DNA of 64,000 nt from Chaetoderma sp. LZ-2023a (Eukaryota > Mollusca > Caudofoveata > Chaetodermatida > Chaetodermatidae). Shown one piece after another: positions 57,001 to 64,000 of the stretch. The DNA is taken from the NCBI GenBank assembly GCA_034401795.1, contig CM067373.1, positions 91,886,624-91,950,623 on the forward strand. Direction: 5' to 3'. Made by a program: the position numbers and the translations under genes. The notes beneath the pieces are model-generated. The model did not search any database. It was given only the letters and a program-made list of their open reading frames with translations, and was not told the DNA's origin. Each line of letters opens with the position of its first letter. The first letter of the stretch is position 1.

Positions 57001-57940
57001 ATGTTTGGTAAAGTTCTCCAGCAGATTATCTTTGGGCAGCAGGCCAAGTCGGCACGACAGCCACGACGTGCACTGTCCCACAGTGACAGGGTCCGAGGCC
57101 TGCTTCGTGACATCAACATTATCCATGAGCGAGTCAAGGTTACACCGCCGACGGATGCGGAGATACTGGCCGCCATAGAGGAAGGAGCGCCAGCTCGTAG
57201 TACAAAAGAACTCCTGACTCGGATACTCTACCGGAAGTTTGACAGCACCCAGGGCAGGACACTCGACCTACCTGTGGGCCAAACCAACAGTCCTGTTATT
57301 CTAGCTCTCCAAAAGGCGAGGGTCGACCCCAAAGATCTACTAATGGTCGGGAAGTGGGCTGCCGTATTTAGCCTACATAGCCAGGAAGAGCGAGAGATGC
57401 TGGATAGCCTCCAGTCTGGGGCAAATAACTACTTCAGGGAGGAGGTCAGCGCCGCTGTAGCGGAGAGCCATGACACCGGTCACGCAAAAGGTACTCAAGA
57501 GGGGTTCACTGTTGGCAGCAAGGAGGCTGTTGAGCATATCTTCAATGAAAGAGGGCGTAGGAGATTGGTCAAGAATCTGTCAGCATTTCTGAAATTCTCA
57601 GATAACTACCAGGACTACCTCATCAAAACGGCTCGCAAGTCAGATGCTCATCGCGCATGGAAAAAGTGGGTCTTCCGTGAGAAGTTCCAGACGAAGAGAG
57701 TCCTACCATCTGACCCTCGGTGGATAGAGTTTCAGCGACAGGCTTCTGACGAAGTTCCTCAAACTTCTGACGAAGTTCCTCAAGCTTCTGATGAAGTTCC
57801 TCAAGCTTCTGACGAAGTTCCTCAAGCTTCTGACGAAGTTCCTCAAGCTTCTGACGAAGTTCCTCCAGGCTTCTGACGAAGTTCCACAAGCTTCTGATGA
57901 CGTAGCGGACGAAGTAGCGGAGACCGCGCATCCTGAATGA
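57001..57940 (+). pseudogene. Unknown Polinton protein with SDEVPQA repeats
   Basis: ATG 57001 opens a 291-residue frame ending at TGA 57874-57876. A one-base insertion in the last repeat unit (near 57867) shifts the frame; without it the tail would run to TGA 57938-57940. The body is basic and helical (residues 1-240), with no recognised domain. The tail is about seven copies of a 7-residue unit ((A/T)SDEVPQ) encoded by 21-bp repeats at 57740-57890. Convergent with the ATPase gene. An intrinsically disordered acidic tail on a basic DNA-associated protein is one reading; the role is unknown. Confidence 0.65.
57740..57890. repeat. 21-bp coding minisatellite
   Basis: About seven units of GCTTCTGACGAAGTTCCTCA(A). 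Unit-to-unit identity is very high, so recent expansion. Confidence 0.9.
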
Positions 57941-57957
57941 AAAAAAAAAAAGTTGCA

Positions 57958-57980
57958 GCGGAGACCGCCGCGGTCTCCGC
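57958..57980. terminator. Perfect hairpin between convergent genes
   Basis: GCGGAGACCG, loop CCG, CGGTCTCCGC. It sits between the plus gene ending at 57940 (preceded by a 12-A run) and the ATPase gene ending at 57989. The sequence copies the coding phrase GCGGAGACCGCG 35 bases upstream. A shared 3'-end structure is a guess. Confidence 0.4.
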
Positions 57981-57988
57981 TCAGTCTG

Positions 57989-58651
57989 TCAGCGATGACG
58001 CGTAGAGCAGGCTAGTTTCCTGGCTGGATTCAGCTTGTAGGTGAAGGTCTGCGCCTTTTCCAGAGAGGGCTTGAAGTGTGACAGCTCACCTGTCTCCTTG
58101 TTGCTGAAGATGAAGCGGTACAGCTCAGCTGCCCCCTGCACACCTGCGATAAAGCCCCCTTTGGGCTCCTTGAGGGTTAGGCTGTCATAAATGGTCTCGA
58201 GCAGGGAACGTCCACACTTGGAGCTGAAGTATAGCAACCGGGCATTGTGGCGGATGTCTGGAGAGATCTCGCGGGTGTACTTCTGAAAGAGGATGAAGAC
58301 AGTTATCTTTGTGTGCCAGATGCGCCTGGTGATGTTGCTGAGGTAGGTGACTGTCTTCTGGTCCATTGCAGGGTCATCGATAACTAGAACAAGTGGTTCT
58401 GTCAGTCGGGCTGCCAGCAGTTTCTCCATCAGGGCTTGCAGGTTCTGCGGCTTGGTGATCGGACCATTGTACCATTGATCATTACTGTCAACCGCCTCAG
58501 CAGCGGAGTCAGACACCAGAAGGATGTATTGAGAGCGTAGATGTTGGGCCAGGAGAGCCTGCAGCAAGATGTTTTTCCCGTGGCCTGATGGGGCAATGAT
58601 CAGCACCACCTGGCCAGCATCGCCTGGCCTACTGTCGAATGGTACAGACAT
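57989..58651 (-). CDS. FtsK/HerA-type DNA packaging ATPase
   Basis: Intact 220-residue frame. Walker A APSGHGKN (G-x-SG-x-GK with Asn where Ser/Thr is usual), Walker B LVLVIDDPAMD, and a downstream FILFQKYTREISPDIRHNARLLYF segment like the sensor region of A32/HerA packaging ATPases of Polintons and virophages. Its job would be to pump the element's DNA into a capsid. The length is normal for this family. It starts inside the 3' end of the gene at 58629-58907 (23-base overlap) with no promoter of its own, so it is probably translated from a shared transcript. Confidence 0.88.
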   Translation of the reverse strand: MSVPFDSRPGDAGQVVLIIAPSGHGKNILLQALLAQHLRSQYILLVSDSAAEAVDSNDQWYNGPITKPQNLQALMEKLLAARLTEPLVLVIDDPAMDQKTVTYLSNITRRIWHTKITVFILFQKYTREISPDIRHNARLLYFSSKCGRSLLETIYDSLTLKEPKGGFIAGVQGAAELYRFIFSNKETGELSHFKPSLEKAQTFTYKLNPARKLACSTRHR

Positions 58652-58907
58652 GTGCGCGAAGGATGGTTAGCACTTGGTCGGCGGTAGCCTCGTCTATATC
58701 TGGGAGACTAAATGGCAGTACTTCCTGCACCAGCTTTTGCGCCTTCTGTGTGGGTAGCGTTGTACCTCCGGCGGATACGAAGGATGCGATGGAGGCGTCA
58801 AGCATGAAATCCCAGCAGCAGCTGAGAAGATAGCGTAGAGGGCCTGTGTCAGCACCCACAGTGTCTAGCACATCCAGTATCTGTGCGATACATGCACGGG
58901 AAGTCAT
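58629..58907 (-). CDS. Unknown Polinton protein, 92 aa
   Basis: Intact frame from ATG 58907, directly after a GTTTAAGCTCACATAATAG sequence. Helical, with several Cys (LLSCCW, CIAQIL) and a C-terminal ATADQVLTILRAH helix. Overlaps the start of the ATPase. No family recognised. Confidence 0.6.
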   Translation of the reverse strand: MTSRACIAQILDVLDTVGADTGPLRYLLSCCWDFMLDASIASFVSAGGTTLPTQKAQKLVQEVLPFSLPDIDEATADQVLTILRAHVCTIRQ

Positions 58908-58928
58908 GACTATTATGTGAGCTTAAAC
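58908..58928 (-). promoter_or_regulatory. Polinton promoter (weak TATA)
   Basis: GTTTAAG, then CTCACATAATAG, then TC and ATG 58907. The GTTTAAG lies within the last codons of the upstream gene. Confidence 0.4.
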
Positions 58929-59414
58929 GGCAAACCAAAGAACCCTGACTTCTTCACCTCTGGTAGCTGGAGGCTGCCGGTAGCACCTTTTTTGCCATCG
59001 ATCGTGATATTGCTCAGGCCGATGGTGCCTATCCTGAGATTCTCTCCGTCTTGTTGGAAAGAGCTCCGGGGTTTCAGGAGATCCTTAACCAGGTCTTGTG
59101 CATAGGACTCAGCCATAACCTTGATGGCACCAGCCTCGTCGACTCCGAGCATACCCCGCATCGTTGCCCTGTCTTTGATGCCCATCCCCTTGTATACAGT
59201 CTTGGCCTTGTTAATGGCCGATTGTCCTACCGTATCAGTGTTCCCGACGAGATCTCGGGCTGGGATGGTACCTCGGATATCCCGCGGGTCTCCCTTCTCA
59301 TCGAAGTCTAGGAAGGAGATAGGGGCACCAGTGTCCTCTGAACCGAGGCGTGCCTCGCCCAAGTGAGCAAGATCGCCTAGCTCTGCTTTCTAGGTCTGTG
59401 AGCGACAGAGTCAT
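58913..59414 (-). pseudogene. Unknown Polinton protein, about 165 aa, one frameshift
   Basis: ATG 59414 follows GTTTAAGCCGTGC, ATATAGCACT. It reads MTLSLTD, then shifts near 59390 (a TAG lies at that point in the other frame) into KAELGDLAHLGEARLGSED and a 149-residue frame ending at 58913. It contains SFLDFDEKGDPRDIRG, a helical middle and a Gly-rich end (KKSGFFGLPFKLT). No recognised domain. Confidence 0.6.
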
Positions 59415-59437
59415 AGTGCTATATGCACGGCTTAAAC
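59415..59437 (-). promoter_or_regulatory. Polinton promoter
   Basis: GTTTAAGCCGTGC, ATATAG, CACT, ATG 59414: one of the clearest single promoters. Confidence 0.6.
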
Positions 59438-59513
59438 CCACTAGTCATACCCCAAGTGAAATAGTTGGGCATAGGAGGACCACGCAGTCGGCCAAGGGAA
59501 TAGGTAGCAGTGC

Positions 59514-59663
59514 TCAGGGTACTGGCCCTCTGCAGGGGCACGCCTTGTGGGCGGTCCACCATTCCTGGGCATTGGCAATCCTCAGGCCGCATGCTCGACT
59601 ATGGACTACACACCACCCTCCAGCCCGCCATGCCTCATATGCTGCAGGGGTCTCGTCATCCAT
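59514..59663 (-). CDS. Small Trp/Cys protein, 49 aa (possible gene)
   Basis: ATG 59663 to TGA 59514-59516. Begins MDDETPAAYEAWRAGGWC and ends in HKACPCRGPVP. Too short to judge by homology. It is listed because a GTTTAAC motif and an AATAGTGAG box sit directly upstream in the same arrangement as other genes, and it fills an otherwise empty gap. Confidence 0.4.
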   Translation of the reverse strand: MDDETPAAYEAWRAGGWCVVHSRACGLRIANAQEWWTAHKACPCRGPVP

Positions 59664-59688
59664 CTCTCACTATTCAGAAGGGTTAAAC
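59664..59688 (-). promoter_or_regulatory. Polinton promoter (overlaps a stop codon)
   Basis: GTTTAACCCTTC, TGAATAGTG, AGAG, ATG 59663. The TAA of the upstream gene (59683-59685) is part of the GTTTAAC motif. Confidence 0.45.
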
Positions 59689-60084
59689 ATAGGCGACGAT
59701 GATCTCGGCCATTGCACTCGTTGCTAGCCCTAGAACCGCGGCCTCCATTAGTGTAACACGTTCACCCATGATCTTGGCGGCGGCAGTGTAGGCGGCACCA
59801 CTGAGGGTGATCTTTGGGATGGGGTGAGTTATTCCGAGACAGTGGCCGGCCACCCCACTCACTACGGTAGCGAGGACAGCTGCAGTGGCGGCAGGAAGAA
59901 CCTCATTTCCCCCTGTCATCTTCACCACATCCACATTCGCCGCCACGTTACTGGCGACATGGACTGCCAGAGGTTTAGCCTGTGTCAGTAACTTCTGTGT
60001 CTTGGTTCGCAGCAGGTTCTCTACCTTCTGAAGACTCGTCTGGCTCTCGGGCAGTTGCTTCACGATCTGTACCGTTGACGGCAT
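59683..60084 (-). CDS. Hydrophobic Ala/Val-rich Polinton protein, 133 aa
   Basis: Intact frame from ATG 60084, directly after GTATACTCAGGGTTTAAACA. The N-terminal third is charged and helical (QLPESQTSLQKVENLLRTK); the rest alternates hydrophobic segments (AATAAVLATVVSGVAG, AAVLGLATSAMAEIIVAYV). Likely membrane-inserted. No family recognised. Confidence 0.65.
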   Translation of the reverse strand: MPSTVQIVKQLPESQTSLQKVENLLRTKTQKLLTQAKPLAVHVASNVAANVDVVKMTGGNEVLPAATAAVLATVVSGVAGHCLGITHPIPKITLSGAAYTAAAKIMGERVTLMEAAVLGLATSAMAEIIVAYV

Positions 60085-60202
60085 TGTTTAAACCCTGAGT
60101 ATACAATGCAGTTAAACGCCTGTGTTCCCTGTCGAGTGAGCTAATAAGATCTTCCCAGTCTGCATGTGCCAGGTGTCCGGGTTTGTACTCAGGAATATTC
60201 AT
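59975..60202 (-). CDS. Small Polinton protein, 75 aa
   Basis: ATG 60202 follows GTTTAAGATGACTCAATAGAGAG. Begins MNIPEYKPGHLAHADWEDLI and becomes acidic and low-complexity after residue 40, where it overlaps the promoter and start of the gene at 60084 in another frame. The first 30-40 residues are the most credible part. Confidence 0.45.
   Translation of the reverse strand: MNIPEYKPGHLAHADWEDLISSLDREHRRLTALYTQGLNNAVNGTDREATAREPDESSEGREPAANQDTEVTDTG
60085..60118 (-). promoter_or_regulatory. Polinton promoter
   Basis: GTTTAACTGCATT, GTATACTCAGG, GTTTAAACA, ATG 60084. Nearly the same as upstream of the capsid candidate (TTAACCCCT, CTATATACCCAGG, CCTTAAAC, ATG 56961). Confidence 0.65.
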
Positions 60203-60225
60203 CTCTCTATTGAGTCATCTTAAAC
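60203..60225. promoter_or_regulatory. Divergent Polinton promoter, 23 bases
   Basis: ATCTCTCTATTGAGTCATC then TTAAAC, ATG 60226 on plus; GTTTAAG, CTCAATAGAG, ATG 60202 on minus. Confidence 0.5.
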
Positions 60226-60725
60226 ATGTCCGCGCTATGCGAGAAGTACTATGAGGTCTTCCAGAGGGAGCTGAAGACCTACAAGAAGAACACGCCAGAT
60301 GAGCTCGCTCAGCTCTCTGGTGCTGAGCTGACAGAGGAGCTGACAGCTGTGAAGCTCTATCTAGGATTTGGAAAGGGGCAGATCTGCTTCCTCGAATACC
60401 TTATCATGGGTGGAAGTATCGTCGAGCAGCTCCTGCGAACTAAAGGTTTCACAATGATCGGGAGTATCTGTCAGATGTGTTCCAGCAGTTGCAGACCTCC
60501 ATGGCCTCGCCTAACTCAGAGCTGAACAAGGCTCTGCGATACTACAAGCTGGAAAAAGGATGCACTGCAGAACCCTCCAGCCCTTGGATGTGCATGTTGG
60601 CAGCGTGTATAGGGGCTGTAGGGCAGGCCAAGCTGGCTCAGTGTCTCACTGTGGTCCCAGCCGAGACGGCTGCTACTGACGAGAGTCAGGATAGTCTTAT
60701 AGCTGATTTGCTAGCGGCGGAGTAG
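60226..60725 (+). pseudogene. Helical Polinton protein, one frameshift
   Basis: ATG 60226 directly after TTAAAC. The frame reads to about 60447 (ELTEELTAVKLYLGFGKGQICFL is part of it, split here), then the sense moves one frame on (DREYLSDVFQQLQTSM) to the stop at 60723-60725. Total about 165 residues, all helical, with Cys/Trp near WMCMLAACIGAVG. Convergent with, and overlapping, the next gene by 15 bases. No family recognised. Confidence 0.6.
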
Positions 60726-62004
60726 GCTGATCCCGAGCACCACGATAGTTAGGCCTGACACCACTCGTAGAGCTGCCACGGGAAGTGGTGTCGTGTCGAC
60801 TGGCTGCAGTGGCGGAGAAGCTGGTTCGACTGGCGTGTCGACTGGCTGCAGTGTCAGGGTCGGAATGACTGTATGGCCCGTATTACGTCTAGGTGTGTTG
60901 ATATCCGCGTTGAAACCGAAGTGGACACCGGGAGAACTCCCCTCGACTATCATGTTGTTATAGCCCCTGACTTGGAGGTCCTCGATGTTCACGATCATGT
61001 TGCTCGGAATCAACCGTAGGTGTGGTGAAAGAGCAACGTCAAGTTTGCGATGGGCCTTCTGCAGCCCCTGCTGGAACTTAGCAATAAGACTGCTGGGATC
61101 TGCCACGATGATCATATCCTCAACAAGACTGATGAACATGGCCTGGACCTCTGCTCCGCTGACACCATCTATGGAATGGCGCAGCTTGGTCTGCGCTGTA
61201 AGGAGGCAGTAGCACAGGGCTTCCAGGGACTGGTTGATCCGAACGATCCCTGCTGGTGTGAGGCCCGAGGTGGTGTGTGGGACAAAGTACTTCCACACAT
61301 CTGGGGAGTCCTGCCTGATTCCGGTGATGTGCATATTCTGCACTATCACTCCAGGATCGGAGTCTGGATCGAACGAGAATGTTGCTGTCTTCCGACGGCC
61401 TACTCGTCGGGGTGTTCGATAGGGGAATCCTGAGTAGTCACGTCTCGGGTCACCGTACATAACCCCTAGACCGCTGTTGTCGACGCCATGCCACCGATAG
61501 TCTGGGTGAGCTCTGAACTCTCTCTGTAGTCTGCTGGCCGCTGAGACGCTGACTGTTGAGCTGTGGGTCGAAGTAGTTTGTATCAGGGAGGCTTGCACCC
61601 AGCTCATGGAGGATTCGTCGCACAGTGAAGTACACGTGGAATCTGAGACAGCTGGCGATGAGCACAGCTTCAGGAGTACCAGAATAGGAGTGAAGCATGG
61701 TGGAACTTACTCCACAGCCTGCCGTGGCACACCACACGGCAAAGTTCAGCTGCTGATTCCAGTATGAGAGGCTTGGAGCAGCCATCCAAGTATGAGCTTG
61801 CTTCGCATCCTTGATGGTGATGGGGCGGTTCGTCAGTGGTCGTGGGTTGACGGAGAAGCTGATTCGGGCCCGTCCATCCACTGTGATAGAGAAAGGTGTT
61901 AGCTCTGGTAGATCATCAAGTAGGCCTCTCAGGCCAGTCAAGAGTGTACCCAGGAGGGGCGGTTGGCTCCGGTTGACTGTCGTGAGGTCCCGTGAGAAGG
62001 CCAT
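60711..62004 (-). pseudogene. Conserved Polinton structural-type protein, one frameshift
   Basis: ATG 62004 follows TTTAAGAACACCAGTATAG. The N-terminal frame (62004 to about 61560) has FAVWCATAGCGVS and SCLRFHVYFTVRRILHELG, and the C-terminal frame (to 60711) has GLTPAGIVRINQSLEALCYCLLTAQTKLR-type and RLIPSNMIVNIEDLQVRGYNN segments. I recall this order from a widely conserved Polinton protein of about 400 residues, but not its letter name or proven role. A frameshift joins the two parts near 61560. The C-terminus adds Pro-rich repeats (LQPVDTP) and a hydrophobic end (VVSGLTIVVLGISLLRR). Confidence 0.75.
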
Positions 62005-62026
62005 CTATACTGGTGTTCTTAAAGCT
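62005..62026 (-). promoter_or_regulatory. Polinton promoter
   Basis: GCTTTAAGAACACCA, GTATAG, ATG 62004. Confidence 0.5.
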
Positions 62027-62037
62027 AACGCAGCACA

Positions 62038-62641
62038 TTATTTGTAGTCGTCTCGACTCCAGAGACCGGCGAGGTGACCTCGCTGTAACATCTCGTTTTT
62101 TAACTCCTCCATATCAACCCGTCCGCTGGAGCCTTTGAGGTATTGCTGTCGAACTTTAGGTTTCTCAGTGCGGTACAGGGCTTGGGCCTTCAATATATGG
62201 CGGTACTCTTCATCGGTGACCTGGCCATCCTCGAGAGCTTTGCTGACAGACTCGTCGATAGTCTGTAGCATACTCTGTGCTAGTGTCACATACTTAGCAT
62301 GCTTCTCCAACCTCCTTGTGATCTGCCGCTGCCCCACCCCCAAGCCCGTGGCCAAGACAGTGGTGGCTAGTGTCACACCACCCAGAGGGATGGCGACGAG
62401 GGCACCCACCTCTGTAGTGAGAGTGGCCACAGCTGCCGCCCGCAGCAGTGGTTGTATGCGCGAGGACGTTGTAGGCTGTCTTATTTCGACTGCGCATTCT
62501 GCCGTAATTTTCTGCCTCATGGACGAGATTCTGCCTGATGATATCTATCTGCTGGAGTCGCCAGCCGTGGATGGTACCGCCCTCGTCAGCAGTCAGGAAG
62601 GGCTATAGTTCTGGTTGCTTCCACCACTCTGATTTTGCCAT
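62038..62641 (-). pseudogene. Conserved small Polinton protein, TAG stop and frameshift
   Basis: ATG 62641 follows GTTTAAGCCTCCAGACATACT. It reads MAKSEWWKQPEL, an in-frame TAG (at about 62604-62606), then LQQIDIIRQNLVHEAENYGR. A shift near 62430 leads into the long frame with a hydrophobic Ala/Gly/Val middle (VGALVAIPLGGVTLATTVLATG) and RLEKHAKYVTLAQSM, VSKALEDGQVTDEEYRHIL. The KH-x-K..TLA and (S/T)DEE(F/Y) pattern is one I recall from many animal Polintons; its role is unknown. About 190 residues when read through. Confidence 0.65.
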
Positions 62642-62664
62642 AGTATGTCTGGAGGCTTAAACCG
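62642..62664 (-). promoter_or_regulatory. Polinton promoter (overlaps a stop codon)
   Basis: GGTTTAAGCCTCC, AGACATACT, ATG 62641. The TAA in GTTTAAG is also the stop codon (62657-62659) of the preceding gene. Confidence 0.5.
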
Positions 62665-63226
62665 GCATCACCTGCAGAATCTGCTTATGAGTCATAGAAG
62701 GGTTCATTTTGGAGAGCCTGGCAAACCCTGCCAGCTTTTTGGTCTTGAGACAGATGGCTCTTAGAACGTGGTCATCCAGCACTATGTCTGGTGCCAGTAG
62801 CGTTCTGAGACGTGACATCTGGAACTTCACCTTATGACCAAGATAGTAGGTCCACCGCTAGATGGCTTTCTTGGTCTTACACTGCTGCGCCATCTCCTCT
62901 TCCCACTGTATGACCTCTGGCTCATCCTCGTCTGTGAAGACACCTGGCTCATTATCGTAGACATCTGGCTGATCGTCGTCTGTCAAGACTCCTGCATCCC
63001 GCTTACTCTCCTCCAGGAGGGCCCGCCAGTAACGGAAATTTCCCCCGTGCCTCCTTGCCCTGCACGCGTTCTGTTGATACCAGTTCTCCCGCTGTAGGCG
63101 CTCTCCTTCTTGTTGACAGATCTGTTGCTGTGCGAGCATCTGTTCGTTTTGTGCAGTGGTCATGAAGGGGCAACCCTCTTTCTTCAGCATCTCGGCAAAG
63201 GACAGATATTGCTGGTATGATATCAT
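62657..63226 (-). pseudogene. Polinton protein interrupted by one TAG
   Basis: ATG 63226 (ATGA overlap with the stop of the gene at 63223). The first part (122 residues) is Gln/Glu-rich with acidic DDDQPDVYDNEPGVFTDEDE, ending KTKKAI at an in-frame TAG (62858-62860). The same frame continues RWTYYLGHKVKFQMSRLR and VLDDHVLRAICLKTKKLA to a TAA at 62657-62659. The continuation looks protein-like (basic, helical), so the TAG is a late interruption rather than the natural end. Confidence 0.6.
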
Positions 63227-63611
63227 GTTGTCGTCAGGTCAATGAGTAATAAGAGTGTAAACTCTAAATGGGCATCCGATACCCCATCTGTGCTGGCGTA
63301 TATGTTAATGGAGGGCTTGTCAAACAGGTGATTTACAGGTGTGAACAGGCTAGGACTGATAGCTTTCCATAGGTTGCTGTTGGCACCTGGGAGATACTCT
63401 ATCACATCCCGGCCGACTTCTACCAGTGAGCTGCTGTGTGCACGGCCCGGAGGTTGATGCAGCACATCGGCGTGTATGTATGTTGTGCCCCGCTGGGGCA
63501 CCTCGAAGAGGACCCATTCTACACGGTACTGTACCCCCCCCCCCGTCTCCCCTCTAGAGAGGGTGAGATTATGTTCTCACCACCGGAGAGCAGCAGTCGG
63601 ACCATCGGCAT
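63223..63611 (-). pseudogene. Unknown Polinton protein, about 129 aa, homopolymer frameshift
   Basis: ATG 63611 follows GTTTAAACGAGACATATAACC. The N-terminal frame (MPMVRLLLSGGENIISPS) meets the long frame only across a run of 11 G (63534-63544, coding strand), which is one base out of phase. The long frame has YRVEWVLFEVPQRGTTYI, LWKAISPSLFTPVNHLF and a beta-like SDAHLEFTLLLLIDL end. The frame opens with GTG, so ATG 63611 is the likely start. Run-length error or slippage is probable. Confidence 0.6.
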
Positions 63612-63648
63612 GGTTATATGTCTCGTTTAAACCCCTTTATAGCGTGCT
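63612..63648. promoter_or_regulatory. Divergent Polinton promoter with palindromic GTTTAAAC
   Basis: A single perfect palindrome GTTTAAAC (63625-63632) is flanked by CATATAAC toward ATG 63611 and TTTATAG toward ATG 63649. Both directions show the same order and similar spacing. Confidence 0.65.
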
Positions 63649-63957
63649 ATGGAACCCATATTTGCTCACTCGACTGGCCTTGCTGACCTCGCAGATGTGT
63701 ACGCAGTTGATGCTGCCAAGGTAGAAGAGAGTGATGGCAAGTCCTTCGCCCTACAGTACGAAGCAAGCTCAAAGGCATTCTCCCTCCACCCCATTGGGGG
63801 TGATGGGGTGGAGATGCTCACAGACCTCGAGGATGTGTCGAAAGGGCGCCTGGGTCGCGACATAGATGGCCACAAGATCGTGTTTCGGTATGATTTCCCG
63901 AAGAGGAAGTACGTCCTCGAGCCGTTGATTGAGCTCTCGGATACAGATGCGGGGTAG
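63649..63957 (+). CDS. Unknown Polinton protein, 102 aa
   Basis: Intact frame from ATG 63649 to TAG 63955-63957. Mixed alpha/beta composition: KSFALQYEASSKAFSLH, GHKIVFRYDFPKRKYVL. No recognised domain. The first plus-strand gene after a long minus-strand block. Confidence 0.6.
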   Translation: MEPIFAHSTGLADLADVYAVDAAKVEESDGKSFALQYEASSKAFSLHPIGGDGVEMLTDLEDVSKGRLGRDIDGHKIVFRYDFPKRKYVLEPLIELSDTDAG

Positions 63958-64000
63958 ACATCAACACCCTAAATAGCGACATCAGCTTTCACCTGCTCAA

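Larger units (their letters stand above)
49896..64000. mobile_element. Maverick/Polinton, left 14.1 kb (right end outside window)
   Basis: Self-synthesising DNA transposon or endogenous adintovirus-like element. Starts at (AGT)7 inside a minisatellite. Carries protein-primed PolB, rve integrase, FtsK/HerA ATPase, a candidate jelly-roll capsid gene, a conserved Polinton structural-type gene (60711-62004) and many small genes on both strands, compactly packed with overlapping ends. Adenain-type protease and the most common Polinton capsid type were not found and may lie to the right. About ten frameshifts and three in-frame TAG codons interrupt genes. Confidence 0.95.

Noticed and set aside
56962-57126. 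N-terminal extension of the capsid candidate by 55 residues
   Set aside because: It would read through the promoter and the start of the divergent gene; the ATG at 56961 has the motif directly upstream.
59350-59727. 125-aa plus-strand frame
   Set aside because: Starts inside the opposite gene, no promoter motif, His/Arg/Ser-rich shadow composition; the minus-strand 49-aa frame with a promoter is preferred.

Overview
The window looks like AT-rich, repeat-dominated nuclear DNA of an aquatic invertebrate animal. I see no convincing host gene. The case for an animal is a LINE-type reverse transcriptase, an errantivirus-like LTR retroelement with a class I fusion envelope gene, a Maverick/Polinton, several foldback MITE families and many microsatellites. 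A mollusc-like genome would fit, but the sequence does not fix the phylum.

Layout. 1-5800: foldback repeats, one 5'-truncated LINE fragment (1349-2291) and simple repeats. 5806-14876: a 9.07 kb element with 1.2-1.4 kb terminal inverted repeats, AGTAGTA ends and a 6-bp CGAATT target duplication. Its insertion is supported by two uninterrupted copies of the target repeat elsewhere in the window. It carries two small minus-strand genes for Cys/His proteins, each behind a copy of the same upstream region, and no recognisable polymerase or integrase. 15-29 kb: degenerate satellite arrays, segmental duplications, a TTAA-flanked foldback element (22506-24122) and no supported genes. 29.4-31.0 kb: a decayed LINE on the minus strand. 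31.9-33.7 kb: a decayed copy of a repetitive invertebrate gene family. 35018-45630: a complete minus-strand LTR retroelement with near-identical 1.3 kb LTRs, AGGT target duplications, gag, protease, RT, RNase H and integrase (all broken by frameshifts or a stop), and an intact 641-aa env. 46-49.9 kb: a LINE tail, a foldback MITE and a 39-bp minisatellite.

49896 to the right edge: the left 14.1 kb of a Maverick/Polinton whose right end lies outside the window. It starts with (AGT)7 inside the minisatellite. It encodes protein-primed DNA polymerase B, a retroviral-type integrase, an FtsK/HerA-type packaging ATPase, a candidate jelly-roll capsid protein and about a dozen small virion-type or unknown genes on both strands. 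Most gene starts share one promoter arrangement: GTTTAA(A/G/C), then a TATA-like box, then ATG within a few bases, often mirrored between divergent genes. Polymerase and integrase would copy and insert the element; ATPase and capsid-type genes would package it, as in adintovirus-like Polintons.

Many element genes carry single-base or short-duplication frameshifts, and the in-frame stops I found are all TAG. Either the elements are in early decay or the assembly contains indel errors; this cannot be settled from the sequence alone. The best candidates for something undescribed are the 9 kb long-TIR element with its zinc proteins and the shared promoter grammar of the Polinton.
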